Positions 11,490 through 20,373 are shown, counted from the first letter of the stretch. The stretch is DNA of 64,000 nt from Bradyrhizobium sp. SZCCT0153 (GCF_018129995.1 NZ_JAFCKS010000002.1:1-64000); one strand, 5' to 3'. Numbers and translations are program-made. The notes: generated from the sequence alone by a model not told the origin.

Positions 11490-11897
11490 ATGAAGCTGAC
11501 CCAAGGCTGCTTTTCGTTCCTGCCCGATCTGACAGACGATCAGATCACCAAGCAGGTGCAATATTGCCTGACCAATGGCTGGGCGGTGAACATCGAGTTC
11601 ACCGACGATCCGCATCCCCGCAACACCTATTGGGAGATGTGGGGCCTGCCGATGTTCGATCTCCAAGACGCCGCCGGCGTGATGATGGAACTCGCCGAAT
11701 GCCGCAGGGTGTATGGCGACCGCTACATCCGCATCAGCGGCTTCGATTCGAGCCATGGCTGGGAATCGGTGCGGATCTCGTTCCTCGTCAACCGGCCGCC
11801 GCAGGAAGCCGAGTTCGACCTCGTGCGGCAGGAAGTCGGCGGGCGCGCGATTCGCTACTCCACGGTGCGCAAGCCAGCCGCGGCAGCGTCGCCATAA
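11490..11897 (+). CDS. cbbS: CbbS, RuBisCO small subunit (red type)
   Basis: The 135-residue subunit caps the L8S8 holoenzyme. Family marks are [16 protein letters not shown] at the start and [16 protein letters not shown] in the middle. The extended C-terminus ([15 protein letters not shown]) is typical of red-type small subunits, where it builds the central beta-barrel. The start at 11490 was chosen over an upstream TTG because AGGAGATTTGAC leads into it. The gene is followed by a hairpin that separates it from cbbX. Confidence 0.96.
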   Translation: MKLTQGCFSFLPDLTDDQITKQVQYCLTNGWAVNIEFTDDPHPRNTYWEMWGLPMFDLQDAAGVMMELAECRRVYGDRYIRISGFDSSHGWESVRISFLVNRPPQEAEFDLVRQEVGGRAIRYSTVRKPAAAASP

Positions 11898-11961
11898 GCC
11901 ATTGCTCTCCGCGTGGAGCACTCCCTGCTCCAGATCCTTGGCGGACAACTGCTCCGCCGCC

Positions 11962-11982
11962 GCCCCGCGGCGGGGCTTTTTT
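11962..11982 (+). terminator. Hairpin with T-tract between cbbS and cbbX
   Basis: GCCCCG-CGG-CGGGGC (11962-11976) is followed by six T residues, the form of an intrinsic terminator. It lies inside the operon, 14 bases before the cbbX ATG. It probably lowers read-through, so that RuBisCO subunits are made in excess of the activase, and may also protect the cbbLS 3' end. Confidence 0.75.
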
Positions 11983-11995
11983 GTTCGAGGTGCCC

Positions 11996-12928
11996 ATGCT
12001 CGACATTGCCCGTGCCACGCCCGCTGAAGGCGGTGAGACTACGTTCGATCTCCGCAAGGAAGCCGAAGCGGCGGGGATCACCGAGACGTTGCAACAGCTC
12101 GAGCGGGAGTTGATCGGCCTTCGGCCGGTCAAAGACCGCGTGCGCCAGATCGCATCGCTCCTGCTGATCGAGCGCATCAGGCAGCGTGCGGGTCTCGCCT
12201 CGGCGCCGCCCACACTGCACATGTCGTTCACCGGCAACCCCGGCACCGGCAAGACGACCGTCGCGCTGCGCATGGCGAAGATCCTGCACGGCCTCGGCTT
12301 CGTGCGGCGCGGGCAGGTCATCTCGGTGACGCGCGACGATCTCGTCGGGCAATATATCGGCCACACGGCGCCGAAAACGAAAGAGATATTGAAGAAGGCA
12401 ATGGGCGGCGTGCTGTTCATCGACGAGGCCTACTATCTGCACCGGCCCGACAACGAGCGCGACTACGGCCAGGAGGCGATCGAAATCCTGCTCCAGGTGA
12501 TGGAGAACCAGCGGGAGGACCTCGTTGTGATCCTCGCCGGCTATGGCGAGCGCATGACCAGCTTCTTCGCCTCCAATCCCGGCTTCCGCTCGCGCATCGC
12601 CCACCACATCGACTTTCCGGATTATGCGGAAGCCGAACTTCTCGTCATCGCCGAGCTGATGCTGAAGGAACGGGGCTATCGCTTCTCGGCGGCGGCGCGC
12701 GAGGCCTTCGAGAAGTATATCGCGCTACGCCGGACCCAGCCGTTCTTCTCCAACGCGCGCTCGATCCGCAACGCCGTCGACCGCATTCGCCTGCGGCAGG
12801 CCGATCGGCTGGTGTCGGATCTCGACCGCATGCTCGATGTCGCCGACCTCGAAACGATCGATCCCATGGACGTCCTGGCGAGCCGCGTCTTCAGCGGCGG
12901 AGCCGATGTGAGGAGTGCAAAGCCATGA
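11996..12928 (+). CDS. cbbX: CbbX, red-type RuBisCO activase (AAA+)
   Basis: The 310-residue AAA+ ATPase pulls on the extended C-terminus of red-type CbbL to release inhibitory sugar phosphates. Walker A GNPGTGKT is at residues 80-87, Walker B is [10 protein letters not shown], and the pore-loop region [14 protein letters not shown] and arginine-finger region [12 protein letters not shown] are present. The frame is open far upstream through cbbS, but MLDIARATP at 11996 follows TTCGAGGTGCCC. Its stop overlaps the cbbE start by four bases (ATGA), giving coupled translation. Confidence 0.95.
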   Translation: MLDIARATPAEGGETTFDLRKEAEAAGITETLQQLERELIGLRPVKDRVRQIASLLLIERIRQRAGLASAPPTLHMSFTGNPGTGKTTVALRMAKILHGLGFVRRGQVISVTRDDLVGQYIGHTAPKTKEILKKAMGGVLFIDEAYYLHRPDNERDYGQEAIEILLQVMENQREDLVVILAGYGERMTSFFASNPGFRSRIAHHIDFPDYAEAELLVIAELMLKERGYRFSAAAREAFEKYIALRRTQPFFSNARSIRNAVDRIRLRQADRLVSDLDRMLDVADLETIDPMDVLASRVFSGGADVRSAKP

Positions 12929-13662
12929 CCGCAGAGATCATCATCGCTCCCTCGATCCTGGCGGCAGACTTCGCGCGCCTTGGTGAGGAGGTCGCGGCGA
13001 TCGACGCGGCCGGCGCCGACTGGATCCATTGCGACGTGATGGACGGCCATTTCGTGCCGAACATCAGTTATGGTGCCGACGTTATCAAGGCGATCCGACC
13101 GCTGACGAAGCGGGTCTTCGACGTGCATCTCATGATCGCGCCGACCGATCCCCATCTGGAGGCGTTCGCAAAGGCGGGCGCCGATGTCATCACCGTCCAT
13201 GCCGAAGCTGGGCCGCATCTCGACCGCTCGCTCCAGGCGATCCGCGCGCTTGGCAAGAAGGCCGGTGTCAGCCTGTGCCCGGCAACGCCGGAAGCCGCGA
13301 TCGAATACGTGCTTGATCGTCTCGATCTGGTGCTGGTGATGACGGTCAACCCCGGCTTCGGTGGTCAGTCCTTCCTCGACTCCCAGGTCGAGAAGATCAG
13401 GCGCATTCGCAGCATGATCGGCGACAGGCCGATCAGGCTCGAGGTCGATGGCGGCATTACGCGCGACAATGCCGCTGCCGTGGCCGCGGCGGGTGCCGAT
13501 ACGCTCGTGGCGGGTTCGGCCGTCTTTCGCGGCAAGAGCGCTGCCGACTATGCCGCCAATATCGCAGCGATTCGCGTCGCTGCCGAGTCAGGCCGGGTTG
13601 TGAAGTTCCAGGATAATTCCGCACGGGCGATGCGGACCGCAGAGAGTGCGCTCATCCGGTAG
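12925..13662 (+). CDS. cbbE: CbbE, ribulose-phosphate 3-epimerase
   Basis: The 245-residue TIM-barrel enzyme interconverts xylulose-5-phosphate and ribulose-5-phosphate, the step before phosphoribulokinase. Motifs: [48 protein letters not shown] and LEVDGGI, covering the metal-binding His/Asp set. It overlaps cbbX by four bases and closes the operon. The roughly 20-residue C-terminal tail beyond the barrel (after the AIRVAAESG helix) is longer than in housekeeping Rpe. No clear terminator hairpin follows within 150 bases. Confidence 0.95.
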   Translation: MTAEIIIAPSILAADFARLGEEVAAIDAAGADWIHCDVMDGHFVPNISYGADVIKAIRPLTKRVFDVHLMIAPTDPHLEAFAKAGADVITVHAEAGPHLDRSLQAIRALGKKAGVSLCPATPEAAIEYVLDRLDLVLVMTVNPGFGGQSFLDSQVEKIRRIRSMIGDRPIRLEVDGGITRDNAAAVAAAGADTLVAGSAVFRGKSAADYAANIAAIRVAAESGRVVKFQDNSARAMRTAESALIR

Positions 13663-13926
13663 ACTACGGGTGGGACGCGAGCCGCTGCGCTGTGGTGGCG
13701 GTTGTCCCACGGCGGGCCAGTTTTCTCCGGGGTTCCATGGAGGATGCCGCACAAAACGATGAGCCGTTTCAGGGCGGGGTAACCACGCGCGTCAGACGAA
13801 AGTTCGATTAACGACCGCGCAATGCTATGTGTCTCAATCTGCGATTAAGGAACGCTGAGAGAGCGCGGGAATGCGGATCGAGGACATCTGCAGGCATGAG
13901 GCCTGCACACGGCGCGGAGCGACGGC

Positions 13927-15783
13927 ATGAGCATGCATCGCTTGTTCGCCGAACAGATTCGCTGCGCCACCGACGCGGCCGGACAGGTCGATCTCGTCAA
14001 GCTGGGCGAGCTCGTCAGTGCGGCCTACGAGGCAGGCGACCGCGACCGCCAGCGTATGACGGATATGCGCGCGCACACGCACGATGAGGTCGAGCAAGAC
14101 CTGCTGCGAACCCAGGAGTTCCTCGACACCATCGTCGAGAACATACCGATTGCCGTGTTCGCCAAATGCGCGAAGGATTCCCGCTACATTTTGCTCAATC
14201 GCGCCGGCGAGGACTATTATGGCCTGCCGCGCGAGCAGATGCTGGGCAGGACGCCCGAGGAGATCTTCCCGGCCGACGTCGCCCGCGTGGTCAACGAGCA
14301 GGATCGTCGCGTCGTCGCCAGCGGCATGCCGATGTTTCTCGAGGAGCACCTGCTTGAAGTTGGCGTGAAAGGCCACGACCGGGTCGTCAATTCGCGCAAG
14401 ATGCTGATCACCGATGATGCCGGCGATCCGCAATATCTGGTCGGTGTGATCGAGGACGTCACCGAGCGCGTCGCGACCCAGGAACGCATAAGACATCTCG
14501 CCCATCATGACGTGCTGACCGACCTGCCGAACCGCAGCGCCTTCAACGCAGTGTTGGACGAACGGCTGGAGCGGGCGCTGGAAGCGGCGACCAGTTTTGC
14601 AGTGCTCAGCCTCGATCTCGACCGCTTCAAGGAAGTCAACGACGTGTTCGGTCATCCCGTCGGCGACATGCTGATGCGGGCCGCGGCCGATCGCCTTGCC
14701 GCGGAGGCTGACGGCGCCTTTATCGCCCGCATCGGCGGCGACGAATTCATGATCCTGATGCCCGACGACGTCCGCCGGGAGAACGTTCTGGCGCTCGCCG
14801 AACGCCTGGTCGAAACGATAGGCAAGGAGCTAGAGGTCGACGACTATCTCTCCCATGTGGGCCTTAGCGTCGGCATCGCGTTCTATCCAGATGACGGCGT
14901 GGATGCCGCCACATTGCTCGCCAATGCCGATTCCGCGCTTTATCGTGCCAAGCGCGAGGGCAGGGGCACGGTCCGCTTCTTCGAACCCGAGATGGACCAG
15001 GAACTGCGCGACCGCAGGCTGCTGCAACACGATCTGAGGCAGGCGCTGGAGCTGAACCAATTCCTGGTCTACTTCCAGCCGCAGGCGCGGATTGATGGCG
15101 AAGTCATCGGCTTCGAGGCGCTGCTGCGCTGGAACCATCCGACGCGGGGCTTCGTGCCGCCCGACGAGTTCATTCCGCTCGCCGAGGAGAACGGGCTGAT
15201 TATCCAGATCGGCGAGTGGGTCCTTGGCGAAGCGTGCCGCGAGGCGGCGTCCTGGCCGCGGCCGTTGCAGGTGGCGGTCAATCTGTCGCCGGTCCAGTTC
15301 CTGGCCGGCGACCTCGAACGCGCGATCCACCGGATCCTGCTGGAGACGGGACTTGCGCCGACCCGACTCGAGGTCGAGATCACCGAGGGCGTGCTGATCG
15401 GCGACTTCACCCGCGCGCTCAATCTGCTGCGGCGGCTGAAGGCGCTCGGCATCCGCATTGCGATGGACGATTTCGGCACCGGCTATTCCTCGCTGTCCTA
15501 TCTGCAGTCGTTTCCGTTCGACAAGATCAAGATCGATCGCAGCTTCATCTCCAATCTCGAGACGACGCCGCAATCAGCCGAGATCGTCCGCGCGGTCCTG
15601 AGCCTCGCGCACGCCTTGAATATCCCGGTCGTCGCCGAGGGGGTGGAAACCGAGGCGCAGCGCGCCTTCCTGGCGCGCGAGGCCTGCGAGGAGATGCAAG
15701 GCTATCTCGTCGGCCGGCCCGACCTGATCGAGCGGTATCTCGATCTGATTGGCGTGGCCGTGGAGCAGCGCCTTTACGCCTAG
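13927..15783 (+). CDS. PAS-GGDEF-EAL cyclic-di-GMP signalling protein
   Basis: The 618-residue protein has an N-terminal helical region, a PAS domain (around residues 65-175), a diguanylate cyclase domain with intact IGGDEF near residue 270, and a phosphodiesterase domain from about residue 365. The EAL part keeps FEALLRWNHP, EVEITEG, DDFGTGYSSLSYL, KIDRSFI and VVAEGVETEAQ, so both activities look possible. No RxxD inhibitory site precedes GGDEF at the usual distance. There is no membrane segment, so it should be cytoplasmic. The gene stands alone after the cbb operon. Confidence 0.93.
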   Translation: MSMHRLFAEQIRCATDAAGQVDLVKLGELVSAAYEAGDRDRQRMTDMRAHTHDEVEQDLLRTQEFLDTIVENIPIAVFAKCAKDSRYILLNRAGEDYYGLPREQMLGRTPEEIFPADVARVVNEQDRRVVASGMPMFLEEHLLEVGVKGHDRVVNSRKMLITDDAGDPQYLVGVIEDVTERVATQERIRHLAHHDVLTDLPNRSAFNAVLDERLERALEAATSFAVLSLDLDRFKEVNDVFGHPVGDMLMRAAADRLAAEADGAFIARIGGDEFMILMPDDVRRENVLALAERLVETIGKELEVDDYLSHVGLSVGIAFYPDDGVDAATLLANADSALYRAKREGRGTVRFFEPEMDQELRDRRLLQHDLRQALELNQFLVYFQPQARIDGEVIGFEALLRWNHPTRGFVPPDEFIPLAEENGLIIQIGEWVLGEACREAASWPRPLQVAVNLSPVQFLAGDLERAIHRILLETGLAPTRLEVEITEGVLIGDFTRALNLLRRLKALGIRIAMDDFGTGYSSLSYLQSFPFDKIKIDRSFISNLETTPQSAEIVRAVLSLAHALNIPVVAEGVETEAQRAFLAREACEEMQGYLVGRPDLIERYLDLIGVAVEQRLYA

Positions 15784-15971
15784 ACCCCAAGTTTTCCAAA
15801 CCGGCGGGTTCCACGTGCAAACTTGCGCGTTTGGAACTAAAATATGTGCGCGCATTTCTCAAAAGTTAACTGCGATCAGTCGCGCTGTGCACGCAGCAAA
15901 TGTTTTGCACAACCGCCATCGCCCTGACGCAAATAAGGGCAATAAGCCCTGTGAATGCGAGGGAGGGTCTC

Positions 15972-16184
15972 ATGGAGAACGTACGTCGCTACCGGGCGCT
16001 AGCGTCACTCTGCCGCCAGCAGGCGGCCTACCGGCCGCTCCAGACTTGGGAGTTGCTGGGCCAAGCCGAGCATTTCGAGCATCTCGCCGAAGTCGAGCTC
16101 AAGGCGCATTTCGACGCGTGCAATGCGAAAGGCGAGGATGACGCCGTCGCCGCCGCCGCGTGGGAGGAGCCCGTCGCGGCGTGA
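15972..16184 (+). CDS. Small conserved protein, paralogue of the 3275-3484 product
   Basis: The 70-residue protein is of unknown function. GAGGGAGGG just before the ATG at 15972 fixes the start. It shares ENVRRYR-A/G-x-ASL-x-RQ and a following helix with the 3275-3484 product, and both have an aromatic-rich link (AAYRP versus AAFRP). The C-terminus is Ala/Glu-rich. It is probably a small soluble helical protein; no family function is known to me. Confidence 0.75.
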   Translation: MENVRRYRALASLCRQQAAYRPLQTWELLGQAEHFEHLAEVELKAHFDACNAKGEDDAVAAAAWEEPVAA

Positions 16185-16203
16185 GAGCATCCGGGCGGCT
16201 TCG

Positions 16204-17040
16204 CTAATGCGACATCAGCGTCGGCACCGTCATGGCTTCCAGCATGGCGCGGGTGACGCCGCCGAGAACGCGCTCGTGCAATCGTGAATGGCCGTAGCCG
16301 CCCATCACCAGGAGATCGAGGCTCTCGTCGGCCGCCAGCGACAGGATGGTCGGCTGAATCTCGGAGCGGGTCGCCGACAGGCCGACCGTGCGGGTCGACA
16401 ATCCGCGCCGGCCGAGATGTCTTGTCAGATTGCGCGCCGAGACGTCGTCGGAAACGGCGTCTGCCTCGTTGATCGTGATGATCACGATCTCCTCGGCGCG
16501 GGCCAGGAACGGGGCGGCATCGCGCATCGCGCGGGCGGCGAGGCGGCTGCCGTCCCAGCAGATGCCGATCCGGTTCGCCCTGAATGCTCCACGGAAGTTA
16601 TACGGCAGGAAGAGCACAGGGCCGCCCGCCTGGAACAGGATCTCGCTCGGTATGTCGTTGTCGAACGAGCCTTGCGCTGGATCGGGCTGCAGCACGATGC
16701 TGAGATCGTGTAGCCGCGCCATCCCGCCGAGCGAGCCGGCTGCATCCGCCGGGATCGCGCCGAGCGGGTGGCATGTAAAGGAAAGACCGGCGTTCGCCGC
16801 TTCGCTTTTGAACACTGTCAGCGCCGCCTCGGCCCGCTCCACCGCGCGTTCACGTTCCATCTCGAACACGGCTGCCACTGCGGCGCCGCCTTCCATCACG
16901 TAGGCCGCGCTGGTTGCGACATAGCCGACGGCGACCGCGTCGATGTGGGCGTTGAGGTGCGCGGCCAGCGAAATCGATCCGTCGATCACGGGGCGCATAG
17001 GACGTTCGGTCGGGACGTGAACGAGAATGTCTTTGTACAT
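16204..17040 (-). CDS. Tandem universal stress protein (UspA family)
   Basis: The 278-residue protein carries two Usp folds. The first begins MYKDILVHVPTE; the second contains IGICWDGSRLAARAM and ends with the nucleotide-binding pattern GGYGHSRLHERVLGG. I chose the ATG at 17040 because AGGAGGCGCGCC precedes it; an upstream in-frame ATG at 17115 lies inside the FNR-type box. Tandem Usp proteins with FNR/FixK control are common in rhizobia and help survival without oxygen. It is divergent from the protease gene. Confidence 0.9.
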   Translation of the reverse strand: MYKDILVHVPTERPMRPVIDGSISLAAHLNAHIDAVAVGYVATSAAYVMEGGAAVAAVFEMERERAVERAEAALTVFKSEAANAGLSFTCHPLGAIPADAAGSLGGMARLHDLSIVLQPDPAQGSFDNDIPSEILFQAGGPVLFLPYNFRGAFRANRIGICWDGSRLAARAMRDAAPFLARAEEIVIITINEADAVSDDVSARNLTRHLGRRGLSTRTVGLSATRSEIQPTILSLAADESLDLLVMGGYGHSRLHERVLGGVTRAMLEAMTVPTLMSH

Positions 17041-17101
17041 GGCGCGCCTCCTATGGACATCATCCGTTGGCCCCAGTCTTTCACTGCGCAGGGGGGCCGT
17101 G

Positions 17102-17115
17102 TTGAGCTGCATCAA
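17102..17115 (-). promoter_or_regulatory. FixK/FNR-type box upstream of the universal stress gene
   Basis: TTGAGCTGCATCAA is a TTGA-N6-TCAA dyad, the core recognised by FixK/FNR regulators in Bradyrhizobium (TTGAT-N4-ATCAA type, one mismatch). Its centre is about 69 bases before the Usp ATG. A class II arrangement (box at -40) would give a leader of about 28 bases. This suggests microoxic induction. Confidence 0.65.
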
Positions 17116-17205
17116 ACGTGCAACCGCGATTTGGGCCGCGGCGCTGGCCGCATCAACTTTGCCAAGATTTAATCGCGTGGACGGGACGCTGTAAGGTGGT
17201 CACCG

Positions 17206-17239
17206 CCATGTTGGGTACAAGGCGACTCACCCAACATGG
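17206..17239 (+). promoter_or_regulatory. 11-bp dyad over the protease start codon
   Basis: CCATGTTGGGT (17206-17216) and ACCCAACATGG (17229-17239) are exact complements with a 12-base loop. The start codon at 17208 lies in the 5' arm and the Shine-Dalgarno sequence TAAGGTGGT (17192-17200) is just outside it. In RNA this could block initiation; in DNA it could be a protein site. Confidence 0.6.
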
Positions 17240-18797
17240 ACATTTCGACATGAACGATCGCGTCAATTCCGAAACCCCCACGTTTCGCAAGATCCTGAGG
17301 CCGCGCCGGCTTGTGCTGCTCGGCACCGTCGCCGCGCTTGGCGTGGCCGTGCTGGCGACCGCTCCCGGCTCTTCGCCGTTCAGCGTGAGCTCCTTCATCG
17401 CACCCGCTCAGGCCGCGGAGGCCGCCGCGACACCTCCGGGCTTCGGCGATCTCGTCAGCAAGGTCAAACCGGCCGTCATCTCGGTGCGGGTCAGAATCGA
17501 CCAGGACAACGACAAGAGCGCGATGCTGCAACAGAACCGGATGGATTCGGACGAGGACTCGCCGTTCGACCAGTTCTCGCGGCAATTCGGCTTCCGCGGT
17601 CCGGGCGGCATGAACGGCATGCCGCGCCAGCGCCACCAGGTGATCACGGGCGAAGGCTCCGGCTTCTTCATCTCGGCCGACGGCTATGCCGTGACCAACA
17701 ACCACGTCGTCGATCACGCCGAGTCCGTACAGGTGACCATGGACGACGGCACGATCTACACCGCGAAGGTGGTCGGTACCGATCCGAAGACCGATCTCGC
17801 TCTGATCAAGGTCGATGGCAATAAGGATTTTCCGTTCGTCAAATTCTCCGACCAGAAGCCGCGCATCGGTGACTGGGTGGTGGCGGTCGGCAATCCCTTC
17901 GGCCTCGGCGGCACCGTGACGGCCGGCATCGTTTCGGCCAGCGGCCGCGATATCGGCAACGGGCCTTATGACGATTTCATCCAGATCGATGCGCCGATCA
18001 ACAAGGGCAATTCCGGCGGCCCGGCCTTTGACATGAACGGTAATGTGATCGGCGTGAACACCGCGATCTTCTCGCCCTCCGGCGGCTCGGTCGGCATCGG
18101 CTTCGACATTCCGGCCTCGACCGCAAAGCTCGTGATCGCACAGCTGAAGGACAAGGGCGCGGTTACCCGCGGCTGGCTCGGGGTGCAGGTGCAACCGGTG
18201 ACGTCGGATATCGCCGACAGCCTCGGCCTCAAGGAGGCGCGCGGCGCGATCGTCGACAACCCGCAGGACGGCAGCCCGGCGGCGAAGGCGGGCATCGAGG
18301 CCGGCGATGTCATCACCGCGGTGAACGGCACCGCGATCAAGGACTCCCGCGATCTCGCCCGCACCATCGCCGGCCTGGTGCCGGGCACGTCCGTGAAGCT
18401 CGATGTCCTCCACAACGGCGGAAGCAAGACGGTGACGCTCGCGCTCGGCGAGTTGCCGAACGATCGGCAGGCCCAGGGAAGCGGCAAGGCCGATGACGGC
18501 AAGACGCAGCCAGGCGCCGGCACGCCGCGCCTCGGGCTCAGTCTGGCTCCGGCCGGCGACGTGCAGGGCGCCGGTCCGAAAGGCGTGGTCGTCACCGAAG
18601 TCGATCCGGAAGGGCCGGCCGCGCAGCGCGGCATCCAGACCGGCGACGTCATCCTCAATGTCGGCGGCAAGGCCGTCGCCAATATCGGTGATGTCCGCTC
18701 GGAGCTGGCGCAGGCGAAATCATCCGGCAAGCGCAGCGTGCTGCTGCAGGTGAGGAGCGCGGAGGCGACCCGGTTCGTCGCGGTGCCGCTCGCGTAA
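17208..18797 (+). CDS. DegP/Do-type periplasmic serine protease
   Basis: The 529-residue HtrA-family protease has a membrane signal (LVLLGTVAALGVAVLA), then a trypsin-like domain with His in NNHVVDHAE, Asp in DPKTDLALIKVD and Ser in KGNSGGPAFDMNG, then two PDZ domains (from about GWLGVQVQPV and from RLGLSLAP). Proteins of this type degrade or refold damaged envelope proteins. TAAGGTGGT at 8 bases supports the ATG at 17208; the ATG at 17250 (MNDRVNSE) is the alternative. A strong terminator follows. The start-codon dyad suggests post-transcriptional control. Confidence 0.93.
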   Translation: MLGTRRLTQHGHFDMNDRVNSETPTFRKILRPRRLVLLGTVAALGVAVLATAPGSSPFSVSSFIAPAQAAEAAATPPGFGDLVSKVKPAVISVRVRIDQDNDKSAMLQQNRMDSDEDSPFDQFSRQFGFRGPGGMNGMPRQRHQVITGEGSGFFISADGYAVTNNHVVDHAESVQVTMDDGTIYTAKVVGTDPKTDLALIKVDGNKDFPFVKFSDQKPRIGDWVVAVGNPFGLGGTVTAGIVSASGRDIGNGPYDDFIQIDAPINKGNSGGPAFDMNGNVIGVNTAIFSPSGGSVGIGFDIPASTAKLVIAQLKDKGAVTRGWLGVQVQPVTSDIADSLGLKEARGAIVDNPQDGSPAAKAGIEAGDVITAVNGTAIKDSRDLARTIAGLVPGTSVKLDVLHNGGSKTVTLALGELPNDRQAQGSGKADDGKTQPGAGTPRLGLSLAPAGDVQGAGPKGVVVTEVDPEGPAAQRGIQTGDVILNVGGKAVANIGDVRSELAQAKSSGKRSVLLQVRSAEATRFVAVPLA

Positions 18798-18821
18798 GTC
18801 GAATTTCGATCGGCGCAAATC

Positions 18822-18847
18822 AAAAAGGCGGCCCTCGGGCCGCCTTT
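18822..18847 (+). terminator. Terminator after the DegP-type gene
   Basis: AAAGGCGGCC-CTCG-GGCCGCCTTT forms a 10-base perfect stem with A and T tracts on either side, 25 bases after the protease stop codon. Confidence 0.85.
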
Positions 18848-19066
18848 CTCTCGTTCGCCTTCAGGATGACCGGGCGCCCGCAGATAACATTCTCGTTAAC
18901 GGCAGCGATGATGACCCGGTTCGTCCGAAAAAGCCGTGTTCGCACACCACAGTTTCGAGATGGTGCAAGGACTCGGCGGCAACGAAGCCGCCGAGCGGTT
19001 GCAAAGCGTGGAACCTCCCGCCGCCTCGTGGAGCCGGCCGGTGGTTCGCATTTGATCGGTGCCGAC

Positions 19067-19429
19067 ATGGATCGATTGAAGGTCTCGCTGAGGAGTGCGC
19101 TGCTCGTGGCGCCGTTCGTGCTGTGGGGCGGAAACGCGCTCGGGCGTGACGACGGCCGCTACGCGGACTCACCCCTCAAGCCGTGGTTCGACAGCCTGCG
19201 CAGCCATCTCGGTCCGTGCTGCTCGGACGCGGATGGATTTGCCGTCGCCGATCCCGACTGGGAATCGCACAACGGGCACTATCGCGTGCGGCTCGACGGC
19301 GAGTGGGTGGAGGTACCGGACGAAGCCGTGATCACTGAGCCGAACCGGGCCGGCCGCACAATGGTGTGGCCGGTGAAAACCGCGTTCGGCATTGCGATCC
19401 GCTGCTTCATGCCTGGCAGCATGATCTGA
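19067..19429 (+). CDS. Secreted protein of unknown function
   Basis: The 120-residue protein begins with a signal peptide (SLRSALLVAPFVLWGGNALG) and probably matures after GNALG. The mature part holds a Cys-Cys pair in LGPCCSDADGF and a third Cys near the end. It reads as a small domain that ends VKTAFGIAIRCFMPGSMI. I know similar periplasmic proteins from Bradyrhizobium only as hypothetical. The frame is open upstream to 18866, but the signal peptide fixes the start at 19067. Confidence 0.7.
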   Translation: MDRLKVSLRSALLVAPFVLWGGNALGRDDGRYADSPLKPWFDSLRSHLGPCCSDADGFAVADPDWESHNGHYRVRLDGEWVEVPDEAVITEPNRAGRTMVWPVKTAFGIAIRCFMPGSMI

Positions 19430-19434
19430 CAGAG

Positions 19435-19734
19435 TCAGCGCGACCGTTTGGAGGATTTGCGCTTCGGCTTCGAAGTATTCTTCGAAGTCTTATTGGATGT
19501 CTTCTTGGCAGTTTTCCTGGCAGTCTTCTGCTTCGAGGCCTTCTTCGGGACCTTCTTGCCTTTCTTGCGCGCCTTCGACAGTCCGATCGCGATCGCCTGC
19601 TTGCGGTTCTTCACGCGTCCGCCACGACCGCCGGGCCCGCTCTTTGCGGTGCCCTTCTTGTAGCGTCGCATCTCGCTTTCGACATCGCTGCCGGAGCTAC
19701 GTGAGTAGCGGCGTTTCTTTGCCTTGCGCGCCAT
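19435..19734 (-). CDS. Basic DUF6496-type protein with histone-like tail
   Basis: The 99-residue protein begins MARKAKKRRYSRSSG, carries the DUF6496 core (KNRKQAIAIGLSKARKKGKK) and ends in a Lys/Ser/Thr-rich tail like histone H1. It may bind nucleic acid, but its role is unknown. AAGGGAGAAC precedes the ATG at 19734. An EcfG-type promoter candidate ends 27 bases before the ATG, so it is probably a general-stress gene. It overlaps no neighbour. Confidence 0.8.
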   Translation of the reverse strand: MARKAKKRRYSRSSGSDVESEMRRYKKGTAKSGPGGRGGRVKNRKQAIAIGLSKARKKGKKVPKKASKQKTARKTAKKTSNKTSKNTSKPKRKSSKRSR

Positions 19735-19760
19735 GCATTGTTCTCCCTTTGGCCGAGGAG

Positions 19761-19785
19761 AACCATCCGGGAATGGCATGGTTCC
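19761..19785 (-). promoter_or_regulatory. EcfG-type promoter candidate (GGAAC-N16-GGTT)
   Basis: On the minus strand GGAAC, 16 bases, then GGTT, ending 27 bases before the ATG of the DUF6496-type gene. The alphaproteobacterial general-stress sigma factor EcfG/RpoE2 recognises GGAAC-N16/17-CGTT. One base differs in the -10 part. Confidence 0.6.
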
Positions 19786-19823
19786 GAAACCGGGCAGGCA
19801 GCGTTCCGGATGCGCGATGCAGC

Positions 19824-20018
19824 CTAGAAGGAATTCGCCAATTCGATCTCGGCTTCCAGCACCTGGATGCGCCGTGCCGCCTCGCCGAAGGACAGACCCC
19901 GCGCATATTGCGCGGGTTGATACGCCTCCTCGCTCAGCCGTTTCAGCCTGAGGCCTTGCGCCCTGGTCATCTGCTCGGCGAGGAAAGCCCTGGCGTCGTA
20001 TTTACCCTGAACCTGCAT
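19824..20018 (-). CDS. Small DUF3072-like protein
   Basis: The 64-residue soluble protein contains MTRAQGLRLKRLSEEAYQP followed by a helix with AARRIQVLEAEIEL. This resembles the DUF3072 family (M-T-x-A-Q...L-x-x-LSEEA pattern), which has no known function. The start at 20018 follows ACGGAGACGCGAC. An unusually AT-rich stretch lies upstream and is shared with the divergent gene at 20080. Confidence 0.65.
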   Translation of the reverse strand: MQVQGKYDARAFLAEQMTRAQGLRLKRLSEEAYQPAQYARGLSFGEAARRIQVLEAEIELANSF

Positions 20019-20079
20019 GTCGCGTCTCCGTCCTGAAATCGTGGCTTGACTATATGTTCTTATTTTGTTCTAACAAGCC

Positions 20080-20355
20080 ATGGACAACAGAATTAATGAA
20101 ATTCGACGCAAAATCAGCGCCTTGAGGCTAGAGATGGCCGATGTCGAGGCGTCCGTGCGCGAGCTGGTCGACCGCGATCGCGACTGCGCAGAGAAGGCCT
20201 CGGCGCAGATGGATCTGCGCCGGAAAATCAACCTGCTGATTGGCGAATGGAAGGCTGCAGGTGGCGGCGATGTCCTGCCGAATGTCCGCGACAGGGTACG
20301 CGTTCGTTCCGCGAAGACATCAGGCAACCCTCTGCGCGTAATCGCGCGCCGCTGA
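20080..20355 (+). CDS. Small coiled-coil protein, unknown
   Basis: The 91-residue charged protein has a long helix (residues about 3-55) suited to a coiled coil. No family is recognised. Upstream is the AT-rich segment TTGACT-N17-TCTAAC, a fair sigma-70-like promoter whose start point would lie only a few bases before the ATG, so the mRNA may be nearly leaderless. The gene pairs with the next small gene, 18 bases on, of similar style. Confidence 0.6.
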   Translation: MDNRINEIRRKISALRLEMADVEASVRELVDRDRDCAEKASAQMDLRRKINLLIGEWKAAGGGDVLPNVRDRVRVRSAKTSGNPLRVIARR

Positions 20356-20373
20356 GAATTTTGGGAGCGCGCG

